DNA from: Hymenochaete sp. R1
Lineage: Eukaryota > Basidiomycota > Agaricomycetes > Hymenochaetales > Hymenochaetaceae
NCBI GenBank assembly: GCA_019400425.1
Contig: JAFREE010000205.1
Span: forward strand, 1-35,493
DNA: 35,493 nt
Direction of reading: 5' to 3'
Shown: in pieces, positions 18,162 to 28,728 of the stretch
Layout of the letters: each line of letters starts with the position of its first letter
How positions within the stretch are numbered: the stretch's first letter is position 1
Notes under the pieces: generated by a model
Told to the model about the DNA's origin: nothing
What the model saw: the letters and a program-made list of their open reading frames with translations, nothing else
Database searches by the model: none
Position numbers and translations under genes: made by a program

Positions 18162-21014
18162 TCAAGAAAACTTCCTCATCGCATACCCACCCCCACCCCC
18201 GCCCCTCTCACTCCCACTCCCACTCCCATCCAAACTGCCCCCGTCCCCATCCCCGTCTCTACTATGTCCATCTCCATCCACGCTATGTCCATCCCCATCC
18301 TCAAACGGAATCGCCACCGTCCTCGTCCCCCCACCCCCACGCCCCGCATAAGGATGCAAATGCGACGCAGCCACCGCCGGATACGCAGGGTAAGTAGGAT
18401 AAGAAGGGACGGAAGGCAAGATGTTCGTCATCGACACCGACACCGAGTCTGGGTACGGTTCTTTCAGTTTCTGGTCCGTCATCTCCATCCCCGTTCCCGC
18501 TCCGGTGGTAGTGATGGTGGTGTGCATGCTGGGCGAGGCGGGTTGCCTGGGACCGTATAGGCTCTCGCCTGTGTTATTGTTCGCGTTGTTGTTGTTGGTG
18601 GTGGTGGTGCCGTCTGTATTCCCCTCCCAAACCCTCCACCACCCCTTCCTCCCCGACCCAACCCCAACCCCTCCAACGCCCCCAACACCAGACCCAACGC
18701 CAGCACCCCTCCTCCCCGCACCAACAGCCCCCCCAACGACCTTCATCCACCCCGGCACCAACCCCCCCGGCGGAACCCTCCACCTCTCCCCCACCTCCCA
18801 AAACGCCGGGCTCACCCTCCCCCCACTCGCCCACCTCACCGCCCCCGCGCCCCCATTCAACACCACATACGCCCCCACGCCCCCAATCACCCCATACGCA
18901 ATATTATACGTCAACGGGATCAAAATCAACGTCAAGAACGCCGGGATCGCGTCCCCGGGGTAATCCCAGTTCACCTCCCTCACGTTGCGTATCATCAGAC
19001 TCCCCACGATCACCAACGCCCCGCCCGTCGCCCACCCAGGGATCGAAGCGAACACCGGCGCGAAGAACACGCTGAGGAGGAACAGGAGGCCCGTAGTCAC
19101 CGCTGTGAGCCCCGTCCGGCCGCCTTCGGCGATACCTGTGGCGGACTCGACGAAGGCGGTGACGGGGGAGGTGCCCATGAGGGCGCCGATGGAGATGGAG
19201 AAGGCGTCGACGCAGTAGGCGAGCGTGGAGTTGTCGAAGTCGAGGGTGATGGGGTCGCGGAGGCCGGCGAACTTGGCCATGGAGTACAGGGTGCCGGTCG
19301 TGTCGAGGATGTCGACGTAGAGGAGGGTGATGAGGGCGTACCAGACGTGGCCGTTCTTGAAGGCGTGCCACTGGGAAAGGGACGGAGCGTGTCAGTTAAA
19401 AAAAAGGATATAGAGGAGTGGAATAACGCACGTCGATAGCCCCCGCCGTATGCCTCAACGGCCTAAAGTCCACCACCTTCTTGAAAAAATCAAACGCCTC
19501 GTCGCCCACGTCCGTATACGGAAACGCCGTCACGCTCGTCCCCCTCACCCAGCTCACGATCGCCACCAGCGCGATCCCGATCAGCAGACTCCCCCGGATG
19601 CGGTACAGCATGAGGAACACGGTGAGGAAGCCGCCGAGGAAGATCCCGAGCCAGGTCGTGGGCGATTGGAGGACGTGCGAGCCGCAGAAGTTGGAGAGGT
19701 CGGGGAGGAAGTCGGAGGAGGGGCAGCCGCCCAGGCCGACGAGGTTGGTGGTGTCGCCGCCGATGACGAAGAGACCGCCGGATGCTGTGATGGGGTGAAC
19801 CTTGTTAGCAACACAGTCGCGGTAACATGTTTGCTAGCGAAGTGGGACACAGAAACGGAAATGGAAATTCCCGCCTCGATTCGTCTTCCCACGGCAGGTA
19901 AGCGCCTACGCTCACGTGGTGATTCCCTTTTTGAAAGAAATCGCCGCGTCATGCCGATCAATAGAAACTCCCAGCCAGACAGACACAAGGCTGCCCAGTC
20001 CGACTTTCCTTTCTCTGCGCCGCCTTCCTGCTCTACGCACACAGCTCTCACCCATAGAACGGCACGAGAGAAAGACAAACAGGAAAAAAAAACCCCCCGA
20101 AATAAACCGAGAACGAGGACAAAAAACCAGACGACTTACAAAGCCCGATGAACGCAATAAAGAACCCGATCCCCGCGCCGACGGCCATGACGAGGGAATG
20201 GGGCATGGCGCGCGCGAGCCACTGGCGCATACCGAGGAGGGAGAGGATGAAGAAGATCCAGCCTTCGAGGAAGACGGCCGCGAGGGCTTCGCCGTAGGAG
20301 ATCCTGCCCGAGCCGTGGAAGCCTACGATCGAGTAGGCGAACTGGGCACGCGTACGCACACACACAAAAAGATACAAAACACGTCGTTAGTATCGCAGTA
20401 TTCCCAGCCGAAACCGAAACCGAAGCCGAAAGCGGGGCAGAGTAGAAACAAGAAACGGAGTACCCAGACTCACATACGCATTCAACCCCAACCCAGGCGC
20501 GAGCCCCACCGGCAAATTCGCCACAGCGCCCATCAACACGCTCGCAAGACACGCGCTCGCAGCGGTCGCGGTGATAAGGTCACGCTTGACCTCCGTGATG
20601 CACTGCATGTACTCGTCGCTGGATGCGCAGGTGGGGTCGTTCGCGAGGTCTGTGCCGGTGAGGGGGCAGACGCAGGGGCCGCCGGAGTCGGAGAGGATGG
20701 AGGCGTTGACGGAGATGATGTAGGCCATGGCGGCCCATGTTGTGACGCCTGCGCGGAGTTCGGTCTGTTGTATGTGTTGGGGGAGGGGGAGGGGTTAGTC
20801 GGGATAATGGGAGGGAGGAGGGAAGGGACACGGACGAGGAAACGGGAGCCGAGTCTTTGGTTTGGGTGACCTGAGCCTTCGAGACGGAAGTAGCGGCCCA
20901 CGACGGAGGTCGCGACCTGAGTGCATACAGGAGTGAGTATGCGCGATGGAGAATGGCGAAGGGGAGAGGAAAGGGACGTACGCGGGCGTTTAACCTATCT
21001 ACTAGGGAGACCAT
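18162..21014 (-). CDS. azgA: AzgA-like purine (hypoxanthine/adenine/guanine) permease
   Basis: Six exons in transcription order: 21014-20982, 20916-20836, 20764-20474, 20341-20140, 19784-19432, 19370-18162. The joined frame is 2169 nt, 722 residues. AzgA proteins are plasma-membrane proton-coupled purine transporters. Signatures are VVGRYFRLEGSGH near the N-terminus, RAGVTTWAAMAYIISVNA, GLAPGLGLNAY, FDFFKKVV and STLAYCVDAFSISIGALMG, then SPVTAFVESATGIAEGGRTG. Multiple hydrophobic helices fill residues 55-530. The core is normal in length, but about 190 extra C-terminal residues form a low-complexity cytosolic tail (Gly/Val runs, Thr/Asn runs, DGDGHS repeats, ending GGGGGGYAMRKFS). Intron 4 is 355 nt against 61-71 for the others. 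The donor of intron 2 (gtccgt) is atypical; the exon end was set by the family motif RFLTELRAG. Confidence 0.93.
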
Positions 21015-22258
21015 GGCTAGGTCTGGGTGGAGAATGAAGGGAACGTGAGGGTAGTACTACCACTAGTGTCGATTCGCAGAGGCTGATAGTACTAGTGGAA
21101 TCTGAGTGGAAGGGTGAAGAGAGAGTGAAGGGAAGGGAGTGGACGTCGTCAGAGTGAGAGTGCCAGTGAGAGACTCGGAGCGAACTAGAATCGGGATGCT
21201 GAGAGAGAGAGAAGGAGAGAGGAGGGGGGAGAAAGAGCGGACAAAGTGGAAGTGGACGCGAATGAAAAGATGAAAAGAGAGAAAATAAAAACAAGAAAAG
21301 CCGATCAAATCGTCTTTTGATATTCCAATTTCCAATTCCAACTAAACATACGCCAATCACAATCAGACTCCCTTATCTCCACTTCCACTCACTAGTACTC
21401 GCTTCGGCCTCCTTCCCTAATTCGTCCACTTCCCCGATAACACCTCCATCAGCCTCGTGAGTGAGCGATCTTCGGCCCCGTCCCGTCCCCCCGCGACAAT
21501 GCGACATGCCACGTTCCGCCCATCCCCCGTCCTTGTCCTTGTGCTTGTCGTCTGTCCGTGCTCGACGTCGTCGACGACGAGGGTCCGATCCGTCTCCTTG
21601 AACTTCTTTCCTCCACGCGCACGCAGAACAATCCCACTCAGCCATCTTGGAACTTCCTTTCTCCCAGACTCAGACCCACGGCATGATCTTCTTTCCTCGG
21701 TGGCTGGACTGGGCACAAAATACTTCCGGGTGAGCGCGTGCTCACCCTCGCGATCCTTCGCACTTTTGGGAATTCTACGAAAACGAAACTTAAACTTTAT
21801 ATTATTTATATTATATATGTTATTATTATTCTTGCGAGGTGATAGGTGATAGTTTGATGCAGGTGGGTTATTCTTGGCGTCTGACATGCTCTTGAACGGT
21901 ATTTATCTTAATGAATCATGGGAACGGGATCGGGAGTGGATGTCTGGTGTCTGATGTCTTGCATATCTTATATCCGCTACCATGTCTATATGCCGCCACA
22001 GTGTCGTGTCTGTGTCTCTGTATTTTGTTTGCGGACGTTGCCGTCATCGTGGAAGGAAGAAGGCTTCAAGGAAAGAAGGGAGCTCTGAAGAAAAGAAGCT
22101 CGCTGGCATAACCTATTAACACACACACACACGACGCGCAGTCGTTCGACTCGACGTCGTCGCTTTGGTTACCAACCGTCCACCCTTCTGAGCCTCTCTC
22201 TATGTTTCCGTTTCGTCCATCACACACATTTGGGTTCTCACCACACACGCGCACTCTC

Positions 22259-22276
22259 ACTAGTACTAGTACTAGT
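22259..22276. repeat. (ACTAGT)3 palindromic tandem repeat
   Basis: Three back-to-back ACTAGT hexamers; each is its own reverse complement, so the tract can form a cruciform. Similar single or double units occur at 21062, 21091, 21391, 23561, 24074, 24080 and 24193. Confidence 0.95.
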
Positions 22277-22758
22277 ACTCATCGCACAAACTCGAAGGAA
22301 GGACGACATCATGCTCCAGACCAACCACGACCGCCGCGGTTCACCACCCATTTGAGGTCTCAGTCCCTATCCCAGCTCCATCCGAAAACAGGAAACACCC
22401 AGGTCAGACCTCAGGCTGTCGCTGTCGCTGTCTGTGTGCGTGCGTTCGTGCGTCTTCACTGGCTCTGGCTCTAGTTCTGGTTCTGGTTCTGGCGTTAATA
22501 TTGGTAAGCGTATCATCCATCCATACTGGGGACCTCAATCCTCAATCCTCAGCTCTCGCTCTCACTGATACTGATACCACAAACCGCAAACAACTAACCC
22601 GGGCCGTACCCACCAACCCCATCCCAACCCCAACCCCGGCGATACCAGTGGAAACTGACTAGCTATCAAACGACGTAGCTAGCCATTGACACTGACACTG
22701 GTACTCGCAAGCCTTGAAGCTGGCTCTTCAGTATTGGTATCGGTATCAGCGTCCGGAT

Positions 22759-22769
<11 letters not shown>

Positions 22770-22827
<58 letters not shown>
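22770..22827. repeat. (CTA)n microsatellite, about 19 units
   Basis: A nearly perfect CTA/ACT trinucleotide tract preceded by three ACC units and followed by ggactgggactgggactc, a diverged related repeat. Confidence 0.95.
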
Positions 22828-23823
22828 GGACTGGGACTGGGACTCGATAAAAAGTACCCTCTCTTCGAGCCAGAGCATCGCACCCGGCCGTACCGACACA
22901 TCACCAGACTCACGATTCACCAGTCGCGCGATCCACGATTCAGGACTCAGGATTCGAGTCGTCGCGACTCAACCACGACCTCGGCCTCAGCCTCGGTGTC
23001 ATCACTGTCAACTGTCAACTGTCAACTGGTACTGAAATGAACTGAACCAGCTCTCTTCTCATCCCATCTGTCATCATCGCCGGTACCTCGTTACCACCCC
23101 AACTACCACCCGCCCCTCCCCAACTCCCTAACCCCCACCCCGCACCGTCCCCGCACCGTCCCCGGTCATTGATAAGCCAATGATGGGCCAATGATGGCGC
23201 CTATCACATTGTACATCAGTACATCAGTACATCGACTGCATCAAAAAGATCAAAAGATCAAAAAGGCAGAAGATCAGAAGATCAGACTCACTCGTACGAA
23301 TTCGTTTTGTTTTCCTCTATTAAGATATTGCAAACTTTCTTTTCAAACACCTTTTTTTTTTATTTCAAAAAGAGAAAAAAGGGACGAGTGATATGTTTCG
23401 TATGTTTGATATGCTTGATACGTCTGCTCCGAGTTTAGGGTACAGAGGGAGAGATAGTGATAGTAGTAGCGATAACAATAGAAAAAGGACATCTATAGTA
23501 TACTCATACACTAAGTATGTGTACGTACGTGTGTTGGTCGGCCAGTGCCAGTGGATGCTTACTAGTAGGACTCTGACTACTTCACTTGACGCTCGATGCT
23601 CAACGCTCAATCCAATCCAATCAAACAGAAACAAATCCTGTACTGCACGCAGCCTTAGACTTAGCACCAGTATGTTTTGTTTCGTTTCGTTTCGTTTCGG
23701 TTTGTCTTCAAGTTGCAGCCGTCAAGCTTAAGCGAATCGTCCGAGTGTTGACTCGGAAGTGAACCGTCCGAGTCCGACAAGTCGAAGTTCAAACTACATG
23801 TGCCAGTGTCCGGAGCCGGGGGT

Positions 23824-23839
23824 GGGGGGGGGGGGGGGG
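23824..23839. repeat. Poly-G run (16 G) in a G-rich tract
   Basis: Sixteen G, with further G runs on both sides (gccgggggtg before, aggggggag after). This is a likely G-quadruplex-forming site on the + strand. Confidence 0.9.
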
Positions 23840-24595
23840 AGGGGGGAGTAGAAACTAACCTGTACCCACATCCGTACCCGCATACAACGAATATCCTAAC
23901 GTGGGACCCCTACTGTAGACTGTAGACTGTAGTAGCATGATAACGTCGGGACTCTGGAACTGGACAGTCGAGTGTTAAGTGTTGAGTGTTGAGCGCTGAC
24001 GAGTGACGAGTGACGAGCGGTGGATACATGTACATTGAACACTGAACACTGTACATTGTACAACTTGAAACCTACTAGTACTAGTAAGCAAAGCTACTAC
24101 ACTACTGATACTGATCCCTCGCGCCTGCGTCTGCGTGAGCCTGCCAGTGTGCCGGTGTGCCAGTGTGCCAGTGCGACTGCTTGTACACTAGCACTAGTAC
24201 TGTACGAGGGCAGAGGCAAGGGCAGGGCAGGGGCAAAGTCGTGTCATGCCGTGTTATGATATGTTGTGTATATGTATCAGCGTACATCGACTTTTTTATG
24301 ACTTCAACTTCTGCTTCGACTCCCTCGTCCTCGTCTTCGTCTTCGCCCTCAAACTTCCCTCCTCCTGAATTTCGTTTTTGTTTTTGTTTGCGCTGCGTTG
24401 CGTCGTGCACGGCTTGACAGCCCTCCAGCGTCGCCTCGCCTCGCCTCACTACGTTTTTTTACCCCTACCCCTCCCTCTTTTCTCGATAAACACCTCCGTA
24501 TAAAAGCACCAAACCCCGAGAAACCAAGACCGAAAACCAAGAAACGTGCCTCCCACTCGACTCGACTCGACCCGTCACAAACATCTGCAGTTTCT

Positions 24596-26790
24596 TCAAG
24601 CAGAAGTCGGCGCATCGGTCACGACTTCGCGTTTCGAAGCGTCGACGGGGAGCGGTGTAGCCTGCGGTGGGTCTGGGATCGGGGCTGATGCCGTCACCGA
24701 GGCCGGGTTCGTGCTTGTGTTGTCGGTGGACGCTACCTGTACCTGTGTAGGTGCAGGGGGACGTGGTTGTAACTGTTTCTTCTTTTCCTGTAGCGATATC
24801 AAAAGCGTTCAGAATCAGTTCAGAAAAAAGAACCCGATGCACCCGCTACAAAGCAGCACAAACGTATCGTCGACTCACCTTTTTCTTCCCCGCCCCGTCT
24901 TTCTTCTCCTTCCCAGGCTCCGGATACGCCAACGCAGCACACTCCCTCCACTTCCTCCCCTCCTCCGTCTCCCCCTCGAAGATCTCCCTCACAGGCCTCA
25001 AAAGCTTCTCGATCGCATCGCCAACAGCACTCTTCAAGTCCCCAGGATGGATCTTCTCCTCCTCGAAATCGCGCTTCAGGTCCTCGTAGCAACTATAATG
25101 CACCACCCCGCCGAACTTCGCAGGGCGCACAATGCTGAAAACCGTACCCCGCGGCGGGGGCGGTGTCGGATTCCCCTCCGCGTCCGTCTCCGCCCCAGGC
25201 ACATGCACGAACGGCCCCTGCTCGCCCAACTCCTCCTCCAAAACCCCCGTATTAATCCCCCTCCCCTCCCTCCTCTCGATCCGCATCTCCGAAATCGGAA
25301 TCAGAACCGCATTCACGAACGCCAGCAGCCCGTTCTCGGCGACGTTGCCCGGCTCGCAGAACGCCGCTTTGATTTTCTTCTTGATGGTTGAGGGCGCGTC
25401 GAGGAAGTCGATTTTGCTGTTGGGGTCTGATGAGGACATCTTGCCGCCTGCGAGGCCGGGGACCATCGCGTTCATGAGGTGGGCGCGTTTGGCGTAGCCG
25501 AGCCGGGGGAGGACGAGCTCGGCGAAGGTGAAGATTTTGCGCTGGGGGGAAGGAATAGTTGAATAGGTGTGGAAGTCAGTGGCTGGCGTAGAGGTGAAGA
25601 GGGCGATACACACCTGGTCAACGCCTCCAAACTGAAAATCACATCCCAAGTACTGTTCATCCAGCGCCTGCAGTCCCGGATACAACAACCCGCTCAAAAA
25701 TGGGTTCTCCACCTGCTTCACGACCTCTGCGCCGGCTCTCTTCACATCATGTTCCGTGACGAGCGCGGAGAGCTTGTAGTTGTCGAGGTTGTATTCGCGG
25801 GAGAGCTGGTAGGACGAGCCTTCGACGAAACGTAGTTTTTGGGTGGGGATACCGAGGGAACGGAAGACGGCGAGGAGCAGGTGTTGGTAGTATTTCGTGC
25901 GTTGGGCGACGAGGGCGAGCGGGGCTTTGAGATTGTCGAGAAAGGCGTGGATGTCTGTGACATGAAAGGCGTTTGGGACATGGATTTCAATGGAATGAAG
26001 AAGGTACGCTCACCAGCTAGCAAAATAGTTACCTGCAGTAGAGCAGAAGACGAGAACATAGTTAGAATTTCCCATTACGAGCTGTTGCAGCGAGACTTCA
26101 CGAACCTCAACGCCTGCCCGTAAGAAGTCTGCGATCTTCACGAACGCTACGAAGTACCCAACATGAGCTACAGACAATATTTACGCACGTTAGTGTTGGG
26201 CTTAGATGACGAGAAGGAAAACATAGACTCACGTCGACCAGTCGTAGCCGTCCCTGAGCGAGGAAACCCCACCCAAAGGACATACCCAACACCCATCATT
26301 GCGCAGAAGCAGCACCCATATCATTCATACCCAAAGTCATTCAAGAACGAAATCGAGATGATTTACACACGATTGTATGGACGAAGAACCGAACCGACCG
26401 ACCGAGCCAAAGCGAAGAAAAGCGAAAAAATCAGCAACTATTTCATCGGGGTCACTCGTCCCGTCCCCACTACCCCTTCACAACGACAACAATAACACCC
26501 CATCCCTTTTCCTTATGAACTCCAAGATCAACTTAGAAGCGCAACTCACCCCAATAACACCTCGGACTTCTCTCGCCCTGCTCTAAGATCGCCCGTATCG
26601 AGTCCCCGCCCAACACCTCCTGCAACCGGCGCGTGATGAGCTCGTAGCGTTCCGCTGGTGATGCGTTCCCCTCGTTCTTTCTCTTTCCATCGCCTTCTAA
26701 CACTTCTGCTTGAGCCGAAGTCGAGATTGGAATCGGGTCTTTCGGCGGAGGGGTTGGGCCCGGGGTTGGGATGGAGATGGGTTCTGACAT
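24596..26790 (-). CDS. TYS1: Tyrosyl-tRNA synthetase, cytosolic type
   Basis: Seven exons in transcription order: 26790-26550, 26253-26233 (21 nt), 26167-26106, 26032-26014 (19 nt), 25954-25614, 25541-24879, 24787-24596. The joined frame is 1539 nt, 512 residues. The enzyme charges tRNA-Tyr with tyrosine. Class I signatures are present: TATTGRPHVGYF (HIGH) split across exons 2 and 3, DIHAFLDNLKAP, YQLSREYNLDNYKLSALVTE, DFQFGGVDQRKIF and GGKMSSSDPNSKID (KMSKS). The N-terminus has about 40 residues of Pro/Ser-rich extension before ERYELITRRLQEVL. The last exon adds a 63-residue Pro/Thr/Ala-rich tail after the Lys-rich KKDGAGKKK stretch. The first ATG is at 26790; the frame is open further upstream but has no ATG. 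Intron 1 is unusually long (296 nt). All introns obey GT/AG. Confidence 0.93.
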
Positions 26791-27304
26791 TGTGCGCGTC
26801 TCTTGCTGATATTGTTGAGTAGCAGTGATCTTCGATAGCGTCACGGTGCGATGGATTTCTTTTGGAGATTTGGTTAGGTGCGAATGGGCGAAAGACAGAG
26901 GAGAGAGCCAGAGAAGAACGTGGTTGGAGGACAAGATGTATGCGCGCGCCACGAGGTTTCAAACGACGACCATGGCTCTGACTCACGACCAGCTCATCTA
27001 ATGAACGTCACAGTATACTTCCGAACTTCTTCCTGGCCAACTCCAAATCTTCCGTGTAAAAAATATACTTGTGCAAACATGAAAATATTAATGAAAATAG
27101 ATGATTAAAAAGTGAGAGCTTTTGAATCGATCGCAGTGAATCGATAAACTGAATACAAGTCACTATTGAGCATTGATAGATAACACGGTTGACGAATTAC
27201 GAGAGACATAGAGTATGCAGAAGGGATGAAGTATACATTGTATGAAAGGATTAACACGTCGGCACCAAATGTATTTGGAAGAAGCAGTGGACAATTCCTA
27301 ACAA
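26791..27304. other. Intergenic upstream of tyrosyl-tRNA synthetase
   Basis: No gene supported. It holds the upstream region of the synthetase (minus strand) and AT-rich sequence that continues into the 3' flank of the WD40 relic. Confidence 0.5.
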
Positions 27305-27766
27305 TTACGGTTGTCCCATCCCTATCCAAACCTTTGTCCAATCTCTCCCGTGATATAGCTTCTCCCAATTGATTCGAATCGGAAGGTTCTCGTCCTTCGT
27401 TGATATACAGACCAAATTCTGGTCCAACATAGCTTTTCGACAGTGTGCAGGAACCCACAGCACTAACGCCCCATCCTTCGACCAAGTCCATCCATCTTCG
27501 GGAATATCGCCTACTGGGATTCTTTCGGGATCCAGAGCTTCACACCCACATGATTTTTGCTCTATTCCCAAAAGAGAGACTGGGAATCCCAAACTCAAAT
27601 AGTTGAGTCATAACTGCTGAATGCGATTCGAGAACCGTCGTGCGAGAACGAAACGTCGTTGATCTAATCGGTATGACCATACAATGGCCGTCTTGCGATA
27701 CCCTCGAGCGGATCTCAAACGTGGATTCTACCTGCCCGTGACCCCGAAATGATGTGTTTGTCACTC
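27305..27766 (-). pseudogene. WD40-repeat protein pseudogene, C-terminal part
   Basis: On the minus strand from 27764, one frame reads IISGSRAGRIHV, stop, DPLEGIARRPLYGHTD, stop, INDVSFSHDGSRIAFSSYDS, TI, stop, VWDSQ. This is an unmistakable WD40 repeat pair (SGS..G.I.VWD, GHTD..NDVSFSHDG) with three in-frame stops. After a frame change, 27305-27540 reads EDGWTWSKDGALVLWVPAHC and LYHGRDWTKVW. That resembles the usual C-terminal tail of basidiomycete WD40 proteins, many of them NACHT-WD40, although no NACHT part is visible. A further stretch near 27845-27915 (AWIREDGRVFFIFDSSEE) could belong to it. Confidence 0.7.
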
Positions 27767-28728
27767 AATCAGGGCGCAGGACAAGTCATTATACCTACGC
27801 GAACGAAAGAATGGAGCAGTAGCATTCTCCCTTTCTTCCGAAGAGTCAAAAATAAAAAATACCCTGCCGTCCTCACGTATCCAGGCTAGCCTGAGCGGTG
27901 AGAGTGCTAGCGATTGACGAGGGGGTTCCGAGTGCGCTGTGGGGGCAATGAAGAATGATGCCGGGAGGAGAGTGAAAGACGCATGCATATACATACACGT
28001 TGATATATAGCACCTATCCCATGGGAGTTAGATGTTATTACCCATGCTCCCTGCATAAGCGATCGCGAACTGCAACTTGAAGGAGATTAGTGTCGGTTTC
28101 CCCGTTGCGGTCAGTGGTGTCTGAGGCGATAGTAGAAGAAAGGGTTCCGACTGAGTTGGATAGTACCATTGTAAGCTCAAGATATGCTTATGCAAATGTT
28201 TTGAAAAGGGATAAAAGCCGAATTTAATCCAGAAGGTAGGATAAGTGGTGAAAGTAGCTGCGAAAGTGCATTCAAGCATTTCGAGCTTGTCAGAATTTTG
28301 GGCTGCTGCCGCATTACGTGATCATATGATCATGTGACCGTGTGGCTGTTAGCAGGCTCAGGCGGGCCTGCTTCGACTCGGAGCAGTAGAGCAGTACTAG
28401 TCTTGTCTCTCGAGTACTTAATTTTCAAGCGTGCGCTCTGTTTGCATCTTGTATTTAATCCACTTCAGAACTTGTCTACTGTCAAGCGCGACGAAAATTG
28501 ACACTCAGAGTTCAAACTCGAGACAAGCTCGATCGACTTCCAACGGAGCGACCTGAATGGAAAGGCCCTTCCACAATCACGACCTTGACCCCGAATGATC
28601 GTGCATACACAGGTTAGCGACATCTCTGACTATAGGCTCGCAGGTCGACCCCGAGATTCATTCATTTGCTGGACCAACCGAAGTCAGCTTGACCTCTTTC
28701 GGTTCCACAACGCCAACTTGTCTTCAAA
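27767..28728. other. Intergenic upstream of the gamma-tubulin complex gene
   Basis: No gene supported. Contains a 14-bp perfect palindrome (28319-28332) and, from about 28480, promoter-like sequence leading to the ATG at 28729. Confidence 0.5.
28319..28332. promoter_or_regulatory. 14-bp perfect palindrome TGATCATATGATCA
   Basis: It lies about 400 bp before the GCP start codon and extends to a near-palindrome of 20 bp (ACG on the left, TGT on the right). It could be a dimeric factor site, but nothing proves function. Confidence 0.35.

Larger units (their letters stand above)
21015..24595. other. 3.6 kb gene-poor region saturated with short repeats
   Basis: I can support no gene here on either strand. 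The first 600 bases are the azgA upstream region, which is purine-rich on the + strand. The remainder is a patchwork of imperfect short direct repeats: gtcaactgtcaactgtcaac near 23008, tacatcagtacatcagtaca near 23212, aagatcagaagatcag near 23270, gtagactgtagactgtagta near 23915, and agtgacgagtgacgag near 24000. ACTAGT palindromes are frequent. Confidence 0.6.

Noticed and set aside
17684..18397. Overlapping open frames on both strands next to the azgA stop
   Set aside because: They translate tandem repeats (acagacag, caaacaga) and CT/GA-rich DNA; low complexity only.
21417..21887. 156-codon open frame on the minus strand, MSDAKNNPP start
   Set aside because: Asn/Ser/Arg-rich composition, no recognisable domain, and an overlapping open frame on the + strand; it lies in repeat-rich DNA. 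Not enough to call a gene.
22700..23300. CRISPR-like array of short repeats
   Set aside because: Repeats are different words without constant repeat or spacer lengths, and the genome is eukaryotic.
26791..26952. N-terminal extension of tyrosyl-tRNA synthetase upstream of 26790
   Set aside because: The frame is open but contains no ATG; the first ATG is 26790.
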